Origin: Acidobacteriaceae bacterium
Lineage (GTDB): Bacteria > Acidobacteriota > Terriglobia > Terriglobales > Acidobacteriaceae
NCBI GenBank assembly: GCA_030037705.1
Contig: JASHQE010000140.1
Span: 1 to 54,865, forward strand
Reading direction: 5' to 3'
Length of the DNA: 54,865 nucleotides
Shown here: positions 46,863 through 54,865 of the stretch, one piece after another
Position numbering within the stretch: position 1 is the first letter of the stretch
Layout: every line of letters begins with the position of its first letter
Position numbers and translations under genes: made by a program
The notes under the pieces: model-generated
Database searches by the model: none
What the model was told of the DNA's origin: nothing
What the model saw: the letters and a program-made list of their open reading frames with translations, nothing else

Positions 46863-47336
46863 CTACTCCCAACGCGCCGTGCGCCAGGCGCGGTCGACTG
46901 TGTTGTGCGCTTCGTCGATGTGCAGGATGGCGCGATCGCGCAGGCCGCGAGCCTGGGGAACGTCTTCGGCGCGGTCGAGATCGTGATGGGCGCGCCCCAA
47001 CAGCTCATTGGCGCGGGCAAAACGATCATGCCAGCCAAGGTGCATATCGACGGGCGGGTGGTCGCCGAGGTTTTTGCCGTCGTCGATGGCGGCGTGCTTG
47101 ATCTCGCGGATCGCCGCATCAATTTCCGCAACGGCGTGGTCGTCCTCATGCCGCACGGCTTCCCAGGCCCAACCGTCGTTCAGGTAGGCGCGCGCCATGC
47201 GAAGATCGCTGAGCGCGTGGAGGTAAGCTGGATGCGGGCCGGGCACCTGCTGCGCCTGCGCTGCCGCAGGAAGCAGGGCGATGGAAGCGGTAAGGAGAGA
47301 GAGCAACAACAAGAATTTCGTACTGGATCGTGCCAT
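46863..47336 (-). CDS. Small exported helical His/Asp-rich protein
   Basis: A 157-residue protein with a signal peptide ending near AAAQAQQ (residues about 1-28). The mature part is helical and rich in Ala, Asp and His (LHALSDLRMARAYLNDGW, RHEDDHAVAEIDAAIREIKH, GRAHHDLDRAED). I do not recognise a function. The regularly spaced His and Asp could bind metal, which is a guess. AAGGA lies 11 bases before the ATG. Confidence 0.75.
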   Translation of the reverse strand: MARSSTKFLLLLSLLTASIALLPAAAQAQQVPGPHPAYLHALSDLRMARAYLNDGWAWEAVRHEDDHAVAEIDAAIREIKHAAIDDGKNLGDHPPVDMHLGWHDRFARANELLGRAHHDLDRAEDVPQARGLRDRAILHIDEAHNTVDRAWRTARWE

Positions 47337-47559
47337 GATGCTTGTTTCCTTTCTGCTCGCTCAGACCCGGATCGGTACAATGAGTTTCGCGCAAATGGAG
47401 AAATCCGGATCGAGTGTAACTGTAATCTACGCAGATTGCCGGGAATTCTGTCTACCGCAACCGTGTTACTGGTTTTCCGAAATTTCCTAATCCATCCCAG
47501 TTGTTCACAAGGCGCTTCTTCGCTCAACCTCGTCCCGTTCTGGCCTACACTTTTGAGAT

Positions 47560-48945
47560 ATGGCCTCGATCCCCGACCTGACGCTTGAAGCCGGCCTTCC
47601 GGCGAACATCGACGCCGAGAAAACCATCCTCGGCGCGATCCTGCTCGATAATGCTGCGCACTCTGAGGCCGCGGAGCGTCTGGACGCCGACGATTTCTCG
47701 CTAGACTCGCACCGCCGCATCTTTCTGCGCATGTCCGAGCTGATGAGCTCGCAGCGCGCGGTCGACATCGTGACGCTGGCCAACGAACTGGCGCGCTACA
47801 AGGAAGTGGAAGCGGTGGGCGGCGTGGCGTACCTGGCGTCGCTCACCGAGGGTTTGCCGCGCCGGCCGGTCATTGAAGAATACATTCGCATCGTTAAAGA
47901 CAAGAGCCTGCTGCGCCGGCTTATGTCAATCTGCTCGGCGGCGATTGCGCGCGCTGCGGACCAGAGCGAAACGGCGCTCGAAGTGATTGGCGCGGCCGAG
48001 ACGCAACTGCTCGAAGTGAGCGAAAAAGGCATTACGCACGGCCTGCAGCCGCTCGACGTGATCGTGCAGAACTCCTTCGGCAGCATCGATAATCTTTACA
48101 AGCAAAGCCGCGAGGTGACCGGCCTGGCCACCGACTTCACCGAGTTCGATCACATGACCAGCGGCCTGCAGCGGGGTGAGTTGATCGTTATCGGGGCGCG
48201 TCCCTCGATGGGCAAAACGGCGCTTTCCATCAATATCGCGCAGAACGCTGCGGTGAACCATGGCGCGATTGTGGCCATCTTCAGCCTGGAAATGAGCAAG
48301 GAGTCGCTCCTGCGCCGTATGTTGTCTTCGCAGGCGTGGGTAGATCAGCGCAAGCTGCAAACCGGCTTTATCAATCGCGAAGACCAGGGCAAGCTGCAGC
48401 GCGGACTCGAGCAGCTCATCGAGTCGCGCATTTTCATCGACGACACGCCGGGGATCTCGCTGGCTGAGATGCGCGCCAAGGCGAGGCGGCTCAAACAGAA
48501 CGCCGGAGGTCTCGACCTGGTGGTCGTGGATTACCTGACGCTGATGTCGGTGACGCTGCCTTCGGCGGGCGGCAAGAAATATGAGAACCGCGTCCAGGAG
48601 GTTTCAGCCCTCTCGCGCGGATTGAAGGCCCTGGCCAAGGAACTCGACGTGCCGGTGTTGGCTGCGGCCCAGCTCTCGCGCGCCAGCGAACGCCGTGGCG
48701 ACGACAAGCGGCCCATGCTGAGCGATCTGCGCGAATCGGGCTCCATTGAGCAGGACGCCGATGTGGTCGCGTTCATCCATCGCGAAGCCTACTACAACCG
48801 CGATGAGGAGATGAGCGAGTCCGACAAGGCGAAGTCCGAGGTGATCATCGCCAAGCAGCGCAACGGCCCCACCGGAACCGTCCATCTGAACTTTATCTCG
48901 AAGTTTACGCGCTTCGATAATCCTGACATCGGCCACGAGATGTGA
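47560..48945 (+). CDS. dnaB: Replicative DNA helicase
   Basis: A 461-residue hexameric helicase that unwinds DNA ahead of the fork. The N-terminal domain (NIDAEKTILGAILLD to about residue 110) and the RecA-like domain are complete: Walker A GARPSMGKTAL, FSLEMSKESLLRRM, Walker B-type LVVVDYLTLM, PVLAAAQLSR, DLRESGSIEQDADV and AKQRNGPTGTV. No intein or insertion is present. The end lies 9 bases from the tail of the opposing H1-like gene, with no terminator between. Confidence 0.97.
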   Translation: MASIPDLTLEAGLPANIDAEKTILGAILLDNAAHSEAAERLDADDFSLDSHRRIFLRMSELMSSQRAVDIVTLANELARYKEVEAVGGVAYLASLTEGLPRRPVIEEYIRIVKDKSLLRRLMSICSAAIARAADQSETALEVIGAAETQLLEVSEKGITHGLQPLDVIVQNSFGSIDNLYKQSREVTGLATDFTEFDHMTSGLQRGELIVIGARPSMGKTALSINIAQNAAVNHGAIVAIFSLEMSKESLLRRMLSSQAWVDQRKLQTGFINREDQGKLQRGLEQLIESRIFIDDTPGISLAEMRAKARRLKQNAGGLDLVVVDYLTLMSVTLPSAGGKKYENRVQEVSALSRGLKALAKELDVPVLAAAQLSRASERRGDDKRPMLSDLRESGSIEQDADVVAFIHREAYYNRDEEMSESDKAKSEVIIAKQRNGPTGTVHLNFISKFTRFDNPDIGHEM

Positions 48946-48954
48946 CAATCAGCG

Positions 48955-49275
48955 CTAACTTTTTTGGGGCGGGACCTTCTTGCCTTCTTTGCGGGCCTTG
49001 GAAAGGCCGATGGCGATCGCCTGCTTCGGATTCGTCACTTTCTTGCCGCTGCGGCCGCTCTTGAGCTTGCCCTGCTTCATCTCCCGCATCTCGGTCTCGA
49101 CGTTCTTGCCCGCGCTTGGCGAATAGCGTCGCGACGATTTCTTCTTCGAAGAAGACTTCTTCGCTGCCGTGCGTCTTGTGGTGGATTTCTTCGCGGAAGA
49201 TCTCTTTGCGGCAGATTTTCTTGGGGAGGGCTTTTTCGCTGAGGATTTTTTGCGGGGCGACTTGGTGGCCATCAT
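48955..49275 (-). CDS. Lysine-rich histone-H1-like protein (DUF6496-type C-terminus)
   Basis: A 106-residue, very basic protein. The first 60 residues are low-complexity Lys/Ser/Arg/Ala (SAKKPSPRKSAAKRSSAKKS), like histone H1 tails and bacterial Hc1-like proteins. The C-terminal part (MREMKQGKLKSGRSG, then NPKQAIAIGLSKARKEGKK) matches a small bacterial domain often seen with such tails. It probably binds DNA or other polyanions. GAGGAG precedes the ATG at 49275. The poly-Lys/Ser tract is prone to length variation between strains. Confidence 0.8.
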   Translation of the reverse strand: MMATKSPRKKSSAKKPSPRKSAAKRSSAKKSTTRRTAAKKSSSKKKSSRRYSPSAGKNVETEMREMKQGKLKSGRSGKKVTNPKQAIAIGLSKARKEGKKVPPQKS

Positions 49276-49359
49276 GGTTCTCCTCAAGAGTCAGATGGCG
49301 AGGAGATTTTCAGCGGTTGTCTGCTCTACCGGTGCATTCGCTGGTGCGCCGCGCAACGG

Positions 49360-50049
49360 CTACAGTTCGTTCAGCATCATGGCTACGCGTCCGGTGAGCA
49401 GATCGCTGTAGCCGTCCGACTGATCGAGATCGATTAACTCTACGGGAAAAGTGCCGCTCAGCGGCCGTAGCACGAGACAGTTCAATTCGAGCTCCACGTA
49501 GCGCAATCTGAGTTGCGAGCCCTGCCGCACCGCATAGAGGTTGGGGCGGCTGGATCGATACGGCATGAGCGAATTGTAGTGCCGGTCAATGAGTACGATG
49601 GCTTCCGGCAGAACCAGCGGGTCCATCGGCAGGGCTTCGGCTGCCGGAATCCGCACCGCGACAAATCTCTGCCATCCGCGGCGCGTACTCGATGCCCGCG
49701 CGCGCATCGATTCGAGAACCGTCAAGGGAAAGGAGACCATCGACTGAACGGCCGCGGGCCGGATATTGGGTTCAAACAGAGCCGTTGCGTGAGAGACGAG
49801 AGGCACCATCCGGGTTTCTTCAAAAGATGCACCGGCTGCGGGTAAAAGATCCGCAGCCGCAATGTGCTGCGCGGCGAGAATCCGATCGATTGCTTGCAGC
49901 GAAAGCCGGCGCCGGCCGCACAAGAAATTAGAGAGGTGCGGCTGGCCAAGGCCCGTCTGCCGGGCCAGTAAGGAAACGCTGAGTGTGCCTCGCTGTATCC
50001 GGCGGAATAGTTCCCGGCGTAGCCGGTCGTGAATCTGGGTGAAATTCAT
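49360..50049 (-). CDS. HTH (XRE-like) transcriptional regulator with possible S24-like C-terminal domain
   Basis: A 229-residue protein. The N-terminal region has a helix-turn-helix (LSVSLLARQTGLGQPHLSNF, then CGRRRLSLQAIDRIL). The C-terminal half (FVAVRIPAAEALPMDPLVLP, AIVLIDRHYNSL, LYAVRQGSQLRLRYVEL) resembles the LexA/CI S24 fold in order but lacks an obvious Ser/Lys dyad, so self-cleavage is not supported. The ATG at 50049 is preferred over a TTG at 50073. It lies head to head with the zinc-ribbon/sigma-like pair across about 500 bases. Confidence 0.8.
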   Translation of the reverse strand: MNFTQIHDRLRRELFRRIQRGTLSVSLLARQTGLGQPHLSNFLCGRRRLSLQAIDRILAAQHIAAADLLPAAGASFEETRMVPLVSHATALFEPNIRPAAVQSMVSFPLTVLESMRARASSTRRGWQRFVAVRIPAAEALPMDPLVLPEAIVLIDRHYNSLMPYRSSRPNLYAVRQGSQLRLRYVELELNCLVLRPLSGTFPVELIDLDQSDGYSDLLTGRVAMMLNEL

Positions 50050-50562
50050 TTGTGGATAATTTGCCGCCAGCAATCAATGCCGACGTGCTTTGTTTTCTTT
50101 GGGAAAACCTGTTTTGAAAAATTGGCCTCAATTTTCGGTCCCGGGTCACGATTTGAACAAGATGCGGCCTTGAAACTGCTTGCACGCGTTGACGTGAAAT
50201 GAAACAGTCCTTAGATTAGGTTCACTTAATTCGCATTGGCTTGTGTGAATCCCTTTTGAAAGCTTGACTGCCGCACGTGAGTCGGCGAGGGATTCTTGTG
50301 TCGTAAGCGGTATATCGCTCATGGATCGATTCCTTTCGACGCATATCTCCGGTTCCTCTCCCAGCACCTTCCGCATGACGGCCGGAACGGGCCAACCAAG
50401 CGATCCCACGATCTGCGCACTGAGGCCAACCACACAACCAGAGAGCCAAGGCGACAGCCCCCCTTCAGGACACGAATATCCTGAGTGGTCCTTCCTGTCT
50501 CTTTTCAACCCGCCGTTCTGAACAAACATGCGCGGGAGAAGAAACATATCCGGAGAAAGGGC
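50050..50562. other. Intergenic region between regulator and zinc-ribbon gene
   Basis: About 510 bases of lower GC than the neighbours. The only coding candidate that I can support is the short minus-strand frame at 50146-50322. The other open frames across it lack ribosome binding sites and family similarity. Promoters for both flanking divergent genes should lie here. Confidence 0.4.
50146..50322 (-). CDS. Possible small protein (58 residues)
   Basis: An ATG at 50322 is preceded by AAAGGA at a suitable distance (eight to nine bases) and opens a 58-residue frame beginning MSDIPLTTQESLADSRAAVK and ending QGRILFKS. It has two cysteines and no membrane segment. I recognise no family. A good ribosome binding site in an otherwise unexplained gap is the main argument. 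Confidence 0.35.
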   Translation of the reverse strand: MSDIPLTTQESLADSRAAVKLSKGIHTSQCELSEPNLRTVSFHVNACKQFQGRILFKS

Positions 50563-50772
50563 ATGGATTTGTGCGTACAAGTGAAAGTCTGTGAAGGGTG
50601 CGGATCGCTTTTTTACCGCGCTCAAACCGAAGGGAAGATTTATTGCCGGGGTTGTGAGGAAAAACTAAGAGAATTTCCATCACCAGAGAGCCGCAAGCGC
50701 CGCGGCCGGCCCGGCCGTAAAACGATTCCCAAGATCTGGGCAGTAGCCGCAATCATGGAGGGCGCCTTATGA
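50563..50772 (+). CDS. Small zinc-ribbon protein
   Basis: A 69-residue protein with CEGCGSLFYRAQ and IYCRGCEE, two CxxC pairs forming a probable zinc ribbon, followed by a basic stretch (SRKRRGRPGRK) reminiscent of an AT-hook. The ATG at 50563 has GGAGAAAGG just upstream. Its stop overlaps the start of the next gene (ATGA), so the two are translationally coupled. It probably binds nucleic acid or assists the downstream sigma-like protein. Confidence 0.65.
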   Translation: MDLCVQVKVCEGCGSLFYRAQTEGKIYCRGCEEKLREFPSPESRKRRGRPGRKTIPKIWAVAAIMEGAL

Positions 50773-51254
50773 GCACAGCCCTTGTGTTGACCACGGTATG
50801 GGGAAGCATAGCCGCGGAGGAGGAGCGGCTGAACCACCACACTCTGTCTTTAACTCGGCTGACAGCGCAGACGGATGAGCCGCCGGTCAGCCTGGCCTTT
50901 TATCGCAAGCATACCGAGAGCATTTTGCGGCGTTATCTGTATGCTTCGATGCAAGTGGGCCGCGCCCCCTCGATCCTTTCCGATCCGGTGGGGCGGGGAT
51001 GGGCGTCGAGCCGGCCGATCCGCACCTTCGAGGATGCGGTGATCTTCGTCCTCGATGTGGAGCGATGTCTCGACCGCCTGGAAGCTCTCGACCGGCAGAT
51101 CCTGAGCCGCGTGGTGCTGCAGGAGTACACGCAGGCCGAGACAGCCGTGCTGCTGGGCATGAGCACGCGCACCATGTCCTACAAATTCCCGCAGGCCCTC
51201 GACCGGCTCACCGGGCGTCTGCTCGAAGCCGGACTGTTGGTGCTGCCACACTGA
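50769..51254 (+). CDS. Orphan sigma-70 region-4-like protein
   Basis: A 161-residue protein. The C-terminal 60 residues (RLEALDRQILSRVVLQEYTQ, AETAVLLGMSTRTMSYKFPQ) match the region-4 helix-turn-helix of sigma factors. The N-terminal 100 residues lack a recognisable region 2, so it is unlikely to act as a full sigma factor. It is coupled to the zinc-ribbon gene by an ATGA overlap. It may be a promoter-recognition accessory or a plain regulator. Confidence 0.7.
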   Translation: MSTALVLTTVWGSIAAEEERLNHHTLSLTRLTAQTDEPPVSLAFYRKHTESILRRYLYASMQVGRAPSILSDPVGRGWASSRPIRTFEDAVIFVLDVERCLDRLEALDRQILSRVVLQEYTQAETAVLLGMSTRTMSYKFPQALDRLTGRLLEAGLLVLPH

Positions 51255-51464
51255 GACAGCGAAAGCAAGCTTCGGATGGCGGAGAGGAGCGCGCGGTGCG
51301 TTCCTCTTCGTCGTTCGCGCAATGAAACGCGTTCTCCATTCATTTCTAGACAGGGTATATCTGTGAACTCCGTCACAACCATGCGCGATTTCTGCTATCG
51401 TGAACGGTTCGGTCGATGCAAGTTTTTTCTCACTTGAGACTTCCGCCTCACGAGGACCGTAATC

Positions 51465-52541
51465 ATGCATTGTGTTCGGCATTTGTATGTCTTCGCTCTT
51501 TTGCTCAGCGCCGCGGCTTTGTCTGCGCAGCAGCAACCCGCGCCGACCACCGCAGCCGATGCGCCGAGTGCGGACACGAGCTACATCGATGAGGCGGGAA
51601 CTGCGCACGTGACGCGGGTGGTGCCGGTGCCGCAGACCATCAGCCCCGAAGCGCAGCAGACGGTGGCGCGGCGCATTCCAGATCAAGAGCCGCCGGAGTC
51701 GCTCGAAGAACGGCGCGCCCGCACTGACGCCTATACCGCAACAGCCCGCGCGGTATGGACGAAGATCTGCCCGAATCAGATCGTCGACACGAAGATGGCC
51801 GGTGTTCCGGTGCGCGTGATTACGCCGGAGGGAATGCCCGAGGCAAACAACGACAAGGTGCTGATGAATCTGCACGGCGGCGGCTTCAACTCGGATTCGG
51901 GCTCGTACACAGAGACGATTCCGATTGCCTGCTACGCCAAGATGAAGGTCGTCGCCGTGCTCTACCGGCTCGCGCCCGAGCATCCGTTCCCCGCCTCCGT
52001 CGAGGATGCGATCGCTGTGTACAGGGAGCTGCTGAAGGCCTACAAGCCGGATCATATCGTCATCTACGGCACGTCGGCCGGCGCGATCCTGACCGGCGAA
52101 GCGGCCGCGAAGATCAAGCAGCTTGGGCTGCCGATGCCGGCGGCGCTGGGCATCTTCAGCGGCATGGGCGACTTCGCGCGCAACGGCGATTCGTGGGCGA
52201 TCTACTCGCTGCACGGCTTCGCGGGCCATCTCGACCCGCCCGCCCCCGGCGCGCACGATCCTTATTACATCGGCAGCGTAGATCCGCACGACCCGGTGCT
52301 TTCGCCCATTTACTCTGATCTGCATGGGCTGCCGCCGACACTGTTCGTCACCAGCGAGCGCGACGCGTTATTGAGCGGCACGGTAAACCTGCACCGAGCC
52401 TTCCTGCGCGCCGGCGTGGATGCGCGGCTGGTGGTTTTCGACGCCCTGCAACACGCCTTCTGGTACGATCCGCGGCTGCCCGAGTCGATAGAGGCTAACC
52501 ACCTGATGGCAGAGTTCTTCTTGCAGCATTTAGGCCGATGA
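51465..52541 (+). CDS. Secreted HSL-family alpha/beta-hydrolase
   Basis: A 358-residue esterase/lipase of the hormone-sensitive-lipase group. A signal peptide (about 1-21, ending ALSAQ) is followed by a low-complexity linker and the catalytic domain. NLHGGGF is the oxyanion-hole motif, YGTSAGAIL carries the nucleophile Ser, TSERDALLS the acidic residue and LQHAFW the His. LYRLAPEHPFPA is also typical. It should hydrolyse short-chain esters outside the cytoplasm, possibly acetyl groups on glycans. GAGGA lies eight bases before the ATG. Confidence 0.9.
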   Translation: MHCVRHLYVFALLLSAAALSAQQQPAPTTAADAPSADTSYIDEAGTAHVTRVVPVPQTISPEAQQTVARRIPDQEPPESLEERRARTDAYTATARAVWTKICPNQIVDTKMAGVPVRVITPEGMPEANNDKVLMNLHGGGFNSDSGSYTETIPIACYAKMKVVAVLYRLAPEHPFPASVEDAIAVYRELLKAYKPDHIVIYGTSAGAILTGEAAAKIKQLGLPMPAALGIFSGMGDFARNGDSWAIYSLHGFAGHLDPPAPGAHDPYYIGSVDPHDPVLSPIYSDLHGLPPTLFVTSERDALLSGTVNLHRAFLRAGVDARLVVFDALQHAFWYDPRLPESIEANHLMAEFFLQHLGR

Positions 52542-52696
52542 GGCCCCAAGGGTAATCTGCAAAGGTAACCCAAAATGAAAACTCCGGATAGCACCGGACC
52601 CGGCAATGCCGTTGACGCGAATTCGGACCGGGGATCACTCTAGCAAAGTAGATATTTTTAAAACTCTCCTCCCCCTCGCAGCCATAGAAGTACGGA

Positions 52697-53431
52697 GTGA
52701 AAGCTGTGTCTTCGCGTCTTTCAACCTCGCTGGCCGGTGCGCACGCCGCCGTAGTAGGCGATCTGCTGATGCCGCATCCGGCCGTGCCGCGGCTCACGCA
52801 AAATCAGTGGCGGGTCAAGCGCCTGATCGACGTAGCCGGGTCGCTGTTCATGCTCGCCCTCACCGCGCCAGTGATGATCCTGGCTGCGCTAATGGTCGGT
52901 CTTTCCTCATCAGGACCGGCTCTTGTGGGCGAGCCGCGCGTGGGCGCGTGCGGCAGAGTGTTTCGTTGCTACAAATTCCGCACCACCCTGGAGGGACGGG
53001 AGGCGAAGATCACGCGGGTGGGCCGGCTTTTGCTGGCCACGCATATTGACGAATTGCCGCAGTTATTCAACGTGCTTGCCGGCGAGATGAGCCTTATCGG
53101 GCCGCAGCCGGAGTGGCGGCACCTCACCAAGCTCTATCGCGAGCGCTTTCCCGCATATGAATTGCGTTTTGCGGCGAAGCCGGGCATCACCGGGCTTGCA
53201 CAGATCGACTGCCCCTGCCCAACGGAGCCTGAGGTGAAACTCCACTTCGATCTTCAATACATTTACAATTATTCGCTTTCGATGGATATGAAGATTCTGC
53301 TCAGGGCGATCCGGAACGTCTTCTGGTCGAAGCAGAGCGAAGAAATCAAAGAATTGCCTGCAAGCGCACCTGACGACGAAGAAGAGAGAGCACACCCAAG
53401 CGTCGCGTTGACGCAGGCTCCGCTTACATGA
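52697..53431 (+). CDS. Phosphoglycosyl transferase (sugar transferase family), second copy type
   Basis: A 244-residue monotopic phosphoglycosyl transferase: RLIDVAGSLFMLALTAPVMI membrane segment, CYKFRTT, HIDELPQLFNVLAGEMSLIG followed by PQPEW, and KPGITGLAQIDCP. It would load a sugar phosphate on polyprenyl phosphate. Differences from the enzyme at 5619 (KFRTT for KFRSM, GPQPE for GPRPK) suggest another sugar or pathway. The start is a GTG at 52697 with little ribosome-binding-site support. The heptose kinase gene begins 31 bases after its stop, so they are likely in one operon. Confidence 0.88.
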   Translation: MKAVSSRLSTSLAGAHAAVVGDLLMPHPAVPRLTQNQWRVKRLIDVAGSLFMLALTAPVMILAALMVGLSSSGPALVGEPRVGACGRVFRCYKFRTTLEGREAKITRVGRLLLATHIDELPQLFNVLAGEMSLIGPQPEWRHLTKLYRERFPAYELRFAAKPGITGLAQIDCPCPTEPEVKLHFDLQYIYNYSLSMDMKILLRAIRNVFWSKQSEEIKELPASAPDDEEERAHPSVALTQAPLT

Positions 53432-53462
53432 TCTTCTGATTGGGATTGGCTTCGATCCCAAC

Positions 53463-54497
53463 ATGTTGATCCGTTCCAGAGCGCCGCTGCGACTTGGCCT
53501 GGCCGGAGGCGGAACGGACGTTTCCCCCTATTGCGATGAGTTCGGCGGCGCGGTTCTCAACGCGACCATTGACTACTACGCTTATGCCGCGCTGGAGCCG
53601 CTGACGACGGATGCTGTCGAGTTTGTCTCTGCGGACTTGCGCCAGAGCGCAAACTATTCTGCCGCTCCCGAGCTCGCAAGCGACGGCTGCCTCGATCTCT
53701 TCAAGGCTGTCTACAACCACATCGTTCGCCGTTACAACCAGGGCAAGCCGCTGGGCCTGCGCATGAGCACCCGCGCCGATGTACCGGCCGGTTCGGGGCT
53801 TGGATCATCGTCCACGCTGGTGGTTGCGATGCTGGCGGCCTATGCGGAGTGGCTCAATCTGCCATTAGGCGACTACGAGCTGGCGCATACGGCGTATGTA
53901 ATCGAGCGCGAAGAGGCCGGCCTCGAGGGCGGCAAACAGGACCAGTACGCGGCGGCCTTCGGCGGTTTCAACTTTATGGAATTTGGCCGTGATGGCAGCG
54001 TGCTGGTGAATCCGCTGCGCGTGAAAGAATGGGTAGTGTCGGAATTCGAAGCTTCGCTGCTGCTCTACTTCACCGGCAACTCGCGCGCCTCGGCGGAGAT
54101 TATTCAGGAGCAGTCGCGCAATGTACGTGACCGCAACGCGCTTGCGCTCGATGCGATGCACGCGATCAAGGAAGAGGCCTTCCGCATGAAGGAGTGCCTG
54201 CTGCGCGGCGACTTCCAATCGCTGCACACGGTGCTGCGCTCGAGCTGGGAATCGAAGAAGCGCATGGCGACGCTAATCACCAACGAGTACATCGAACACT
54301 TGTACGCGTGTGCGCTTGCTGCCGGAGCGCATTGCGCGAAGATCTCCGGAGCGGGCGGCGGCGGGTTCATGATGTTTCTTACCGATCCGATTCACAAGGA
54401 CAAAGTGGCGGCGGCATTGCGCGCGAGCCACGAAGGCGGTACCGTGTACGGGTGCCACTTCACCGCGGGAGGAGTGCAGGCGTGGAGGGTTCCGTGA
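53463..54497 (+). CDS. hddA: D-glycero-alpha-D-manno-heptose 7-phosphate kinase (GHMP family)
   Basis: A 344-residue kinase that phosphorylates heptose 7-phosphate at C1 in GDP-heptose synthesis. It begins with [20 protein letters not shown], has the ATP loop [34 protein letters not shown] and the C-terminal GHMP motif [13 protein letters not shown]. Its stop overlaps the GTG of gmhA (GTGA), so the two are co-translated. This pairing supports the GDP-heptose route used for S-layer glycans, capsules or O-antigens. Confidence 0.92.
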   Translation: MLIRSRAPLRLGLAGGGTDVSPYCDEFGGAVLNATIDYYAYAALEPLTTDAVEFVSADLRQSANYSAAPELASDGCLDLFKAVYNHIVRRYNQGKPLGLRMSTRADVPAGSGLGSSSTLVVAMLAAYAEWLNLPLGDYELAHTAYVIEREEAGLEGGKQDQYAAAFGGFNFMEFGRDGSVLVNPLRVKEWVVSEFEASLLLYFTGNSRASAEIIQEQSRNVRDRNALALDAMHAIKEEAFRMKECLLRGDFQSLHTVLRSSWESKKRMATLITNEYIEHLYACALAAGAHCAKISGAGGGGFMMFLTDPIHKDKVAAALRASHEGGTVYGCHFTAGGVQAWRVP

Positions 54498-54865
54498 AAA
54501 ACCTCGTGCGTGAAAAACTGGTAGAGGGCCTCGCCGTTGTGGACGCGGTCACGCAGGATACTGGACTGCACGCCGTGCTGGCCGATGCGGCGGTGATTAC
54601 GGCGGCTGCGTTGAAGGCCGGACGCAAGCTGATGGTGGCCGGCAATGGCGGCAGCGCGGCCGATGCGCAGCATCTCGTCGCGGAGTTTGTGAGCCGGCTT
54701 GTGCAGGACCGTCCGGCGATGCGGGCCGTTGCGCTCACGACCGACACGTCGATCCTCACGGCAGTTGGAAACGACTACGGCTATGAGCGCGTCTTCGAGC
54801 GGCAGATTGAAGCGCTCGGTCAGCACGGCGACGCGTTTATGGGCATTTCGACTTCGGGCAACTCT
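54494..54865 (+). CDS. gmhA: Phosphoheptose isomerase, cut by window end
   Basis: A GTG at 54494 with GGAGGG four bases upstream opens a frame that runs without a stop to the window edge, giving 124 residues. The SIS-domain landmarks are [40 protein letters not shown] and GISTSGNS, as in GmhA, which converts sedoheptulose 7-phosphate to D-glycero-D-manno-heptose 7-phosphate. The C-terminal part is missing. It feeds the kinase encoded just upstream. Its substrate is also a transaldolase substrate. Confidence 0.93.
   Translation, partial: MKNLVREKLVEGLAVVDAVTQDTGLHAVLADAAVITAAALKAGRKLMVAGNGGSAADAQHLVAEFVSRLVQDRPAMRAVALTTDTSILTAVGNDYGYERVFERQIEALGQHGDAFMGISTSGNS

Noticed and set aside
49360..50049. 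LexA/CI-like self-cleaving repressor of a prophage
   Set aside because: There is no convincing Ser/Lys dyad or cleavage site, and no phage genes are nearby.

Overview
The window looks like chromosomal DNA of a member of the Acidobacteriota, most likely class Terriglobia. No 16S gene is present, so this is an inference. It rests on gene families typical of that phylum: a PadR regulator followed by a very large MacB/FtsX-type orphan permease (the ADOP arrangement), a giant TonB-dependent receptor with an N-terminal carboxypeptidase-regulatory domain, a Ser/Thr kinase fused to TPRs, a lysine-rich histone-H1-like protein, and TAT-exported carbohydrate enzymes. I see no rRNA, tRNA, CRISPR array, transposase, integrase or phage gene.

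Layout. 1-336 is the end of a membrane-protein gene plus its downstream DNA. It recurs almost perfectly at 25677-26010, so about 25 kb is bracketed by long direct repeats. Inside the bracket are an exported unknown protein, a transaldolase-family enzyme convergent with a LacI-family repressor (with matching palindromic candidate operators at both promoters), and a secreted alpha/beta hydrolase. A surface-glycan region of about 20 kb follows: PglC-type phosphoglycosyl transferase, large SLBB export protein, methyltransferase, TPR-glycosyltransferase fusion, serB, an asparagine synthetase, an ArnT-like lipid-linked-sugar transferase, UDP-sulfoquinovose synthase, a GT21/HpnI-like glycosyltransferase, a coupled pair of four-helix EamA proteins (ArnE/ArnF-like), a TPR protein, a PAP2 phosphatase and a radical SAM protein. 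Taken together, 16244-23959 could make a sulfoquinovose donor, load it on a lipid carrier, flip it and transfer it outside the cytoplasm. This is a hypothesis, and is the most interesting possibility in the window.

After the second repeat copy comes a carbohydrate-sensing region. A TAT-exported GH127-type glycosidase diverges from a three-gene signalling operon (sugar-binding protein, histidine kinase with an extracytoplasmic lectin-like domain, NarL-type regulator) across an intergenic stretch with three inverted repeats. A TonB-dependent receptor with its own terminator, the PadR/ADOP pair, the kinase-TPR protein, an exported aldose 1-epimerase and a guanine-deaminase-like enzyme follow.

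The right part is mostly housekeeping: pyrG, dnaB, a TAT-exported all-helical protein of unknown activity, a small exported helical protein and the H1-like protein. There is also a small regulatory patch (HTH protein, possible 58-residue protein, zinc-ribbon protein coupled to an orphan sigma-region-4-like protein) and a secreted HSL-type esterase. The window ends in a second glycan operon: a phosphoglycosyl transferase, then heptose 7-phosphate kinase coupled to phosphoheptose isomerase, cut by the window edge.
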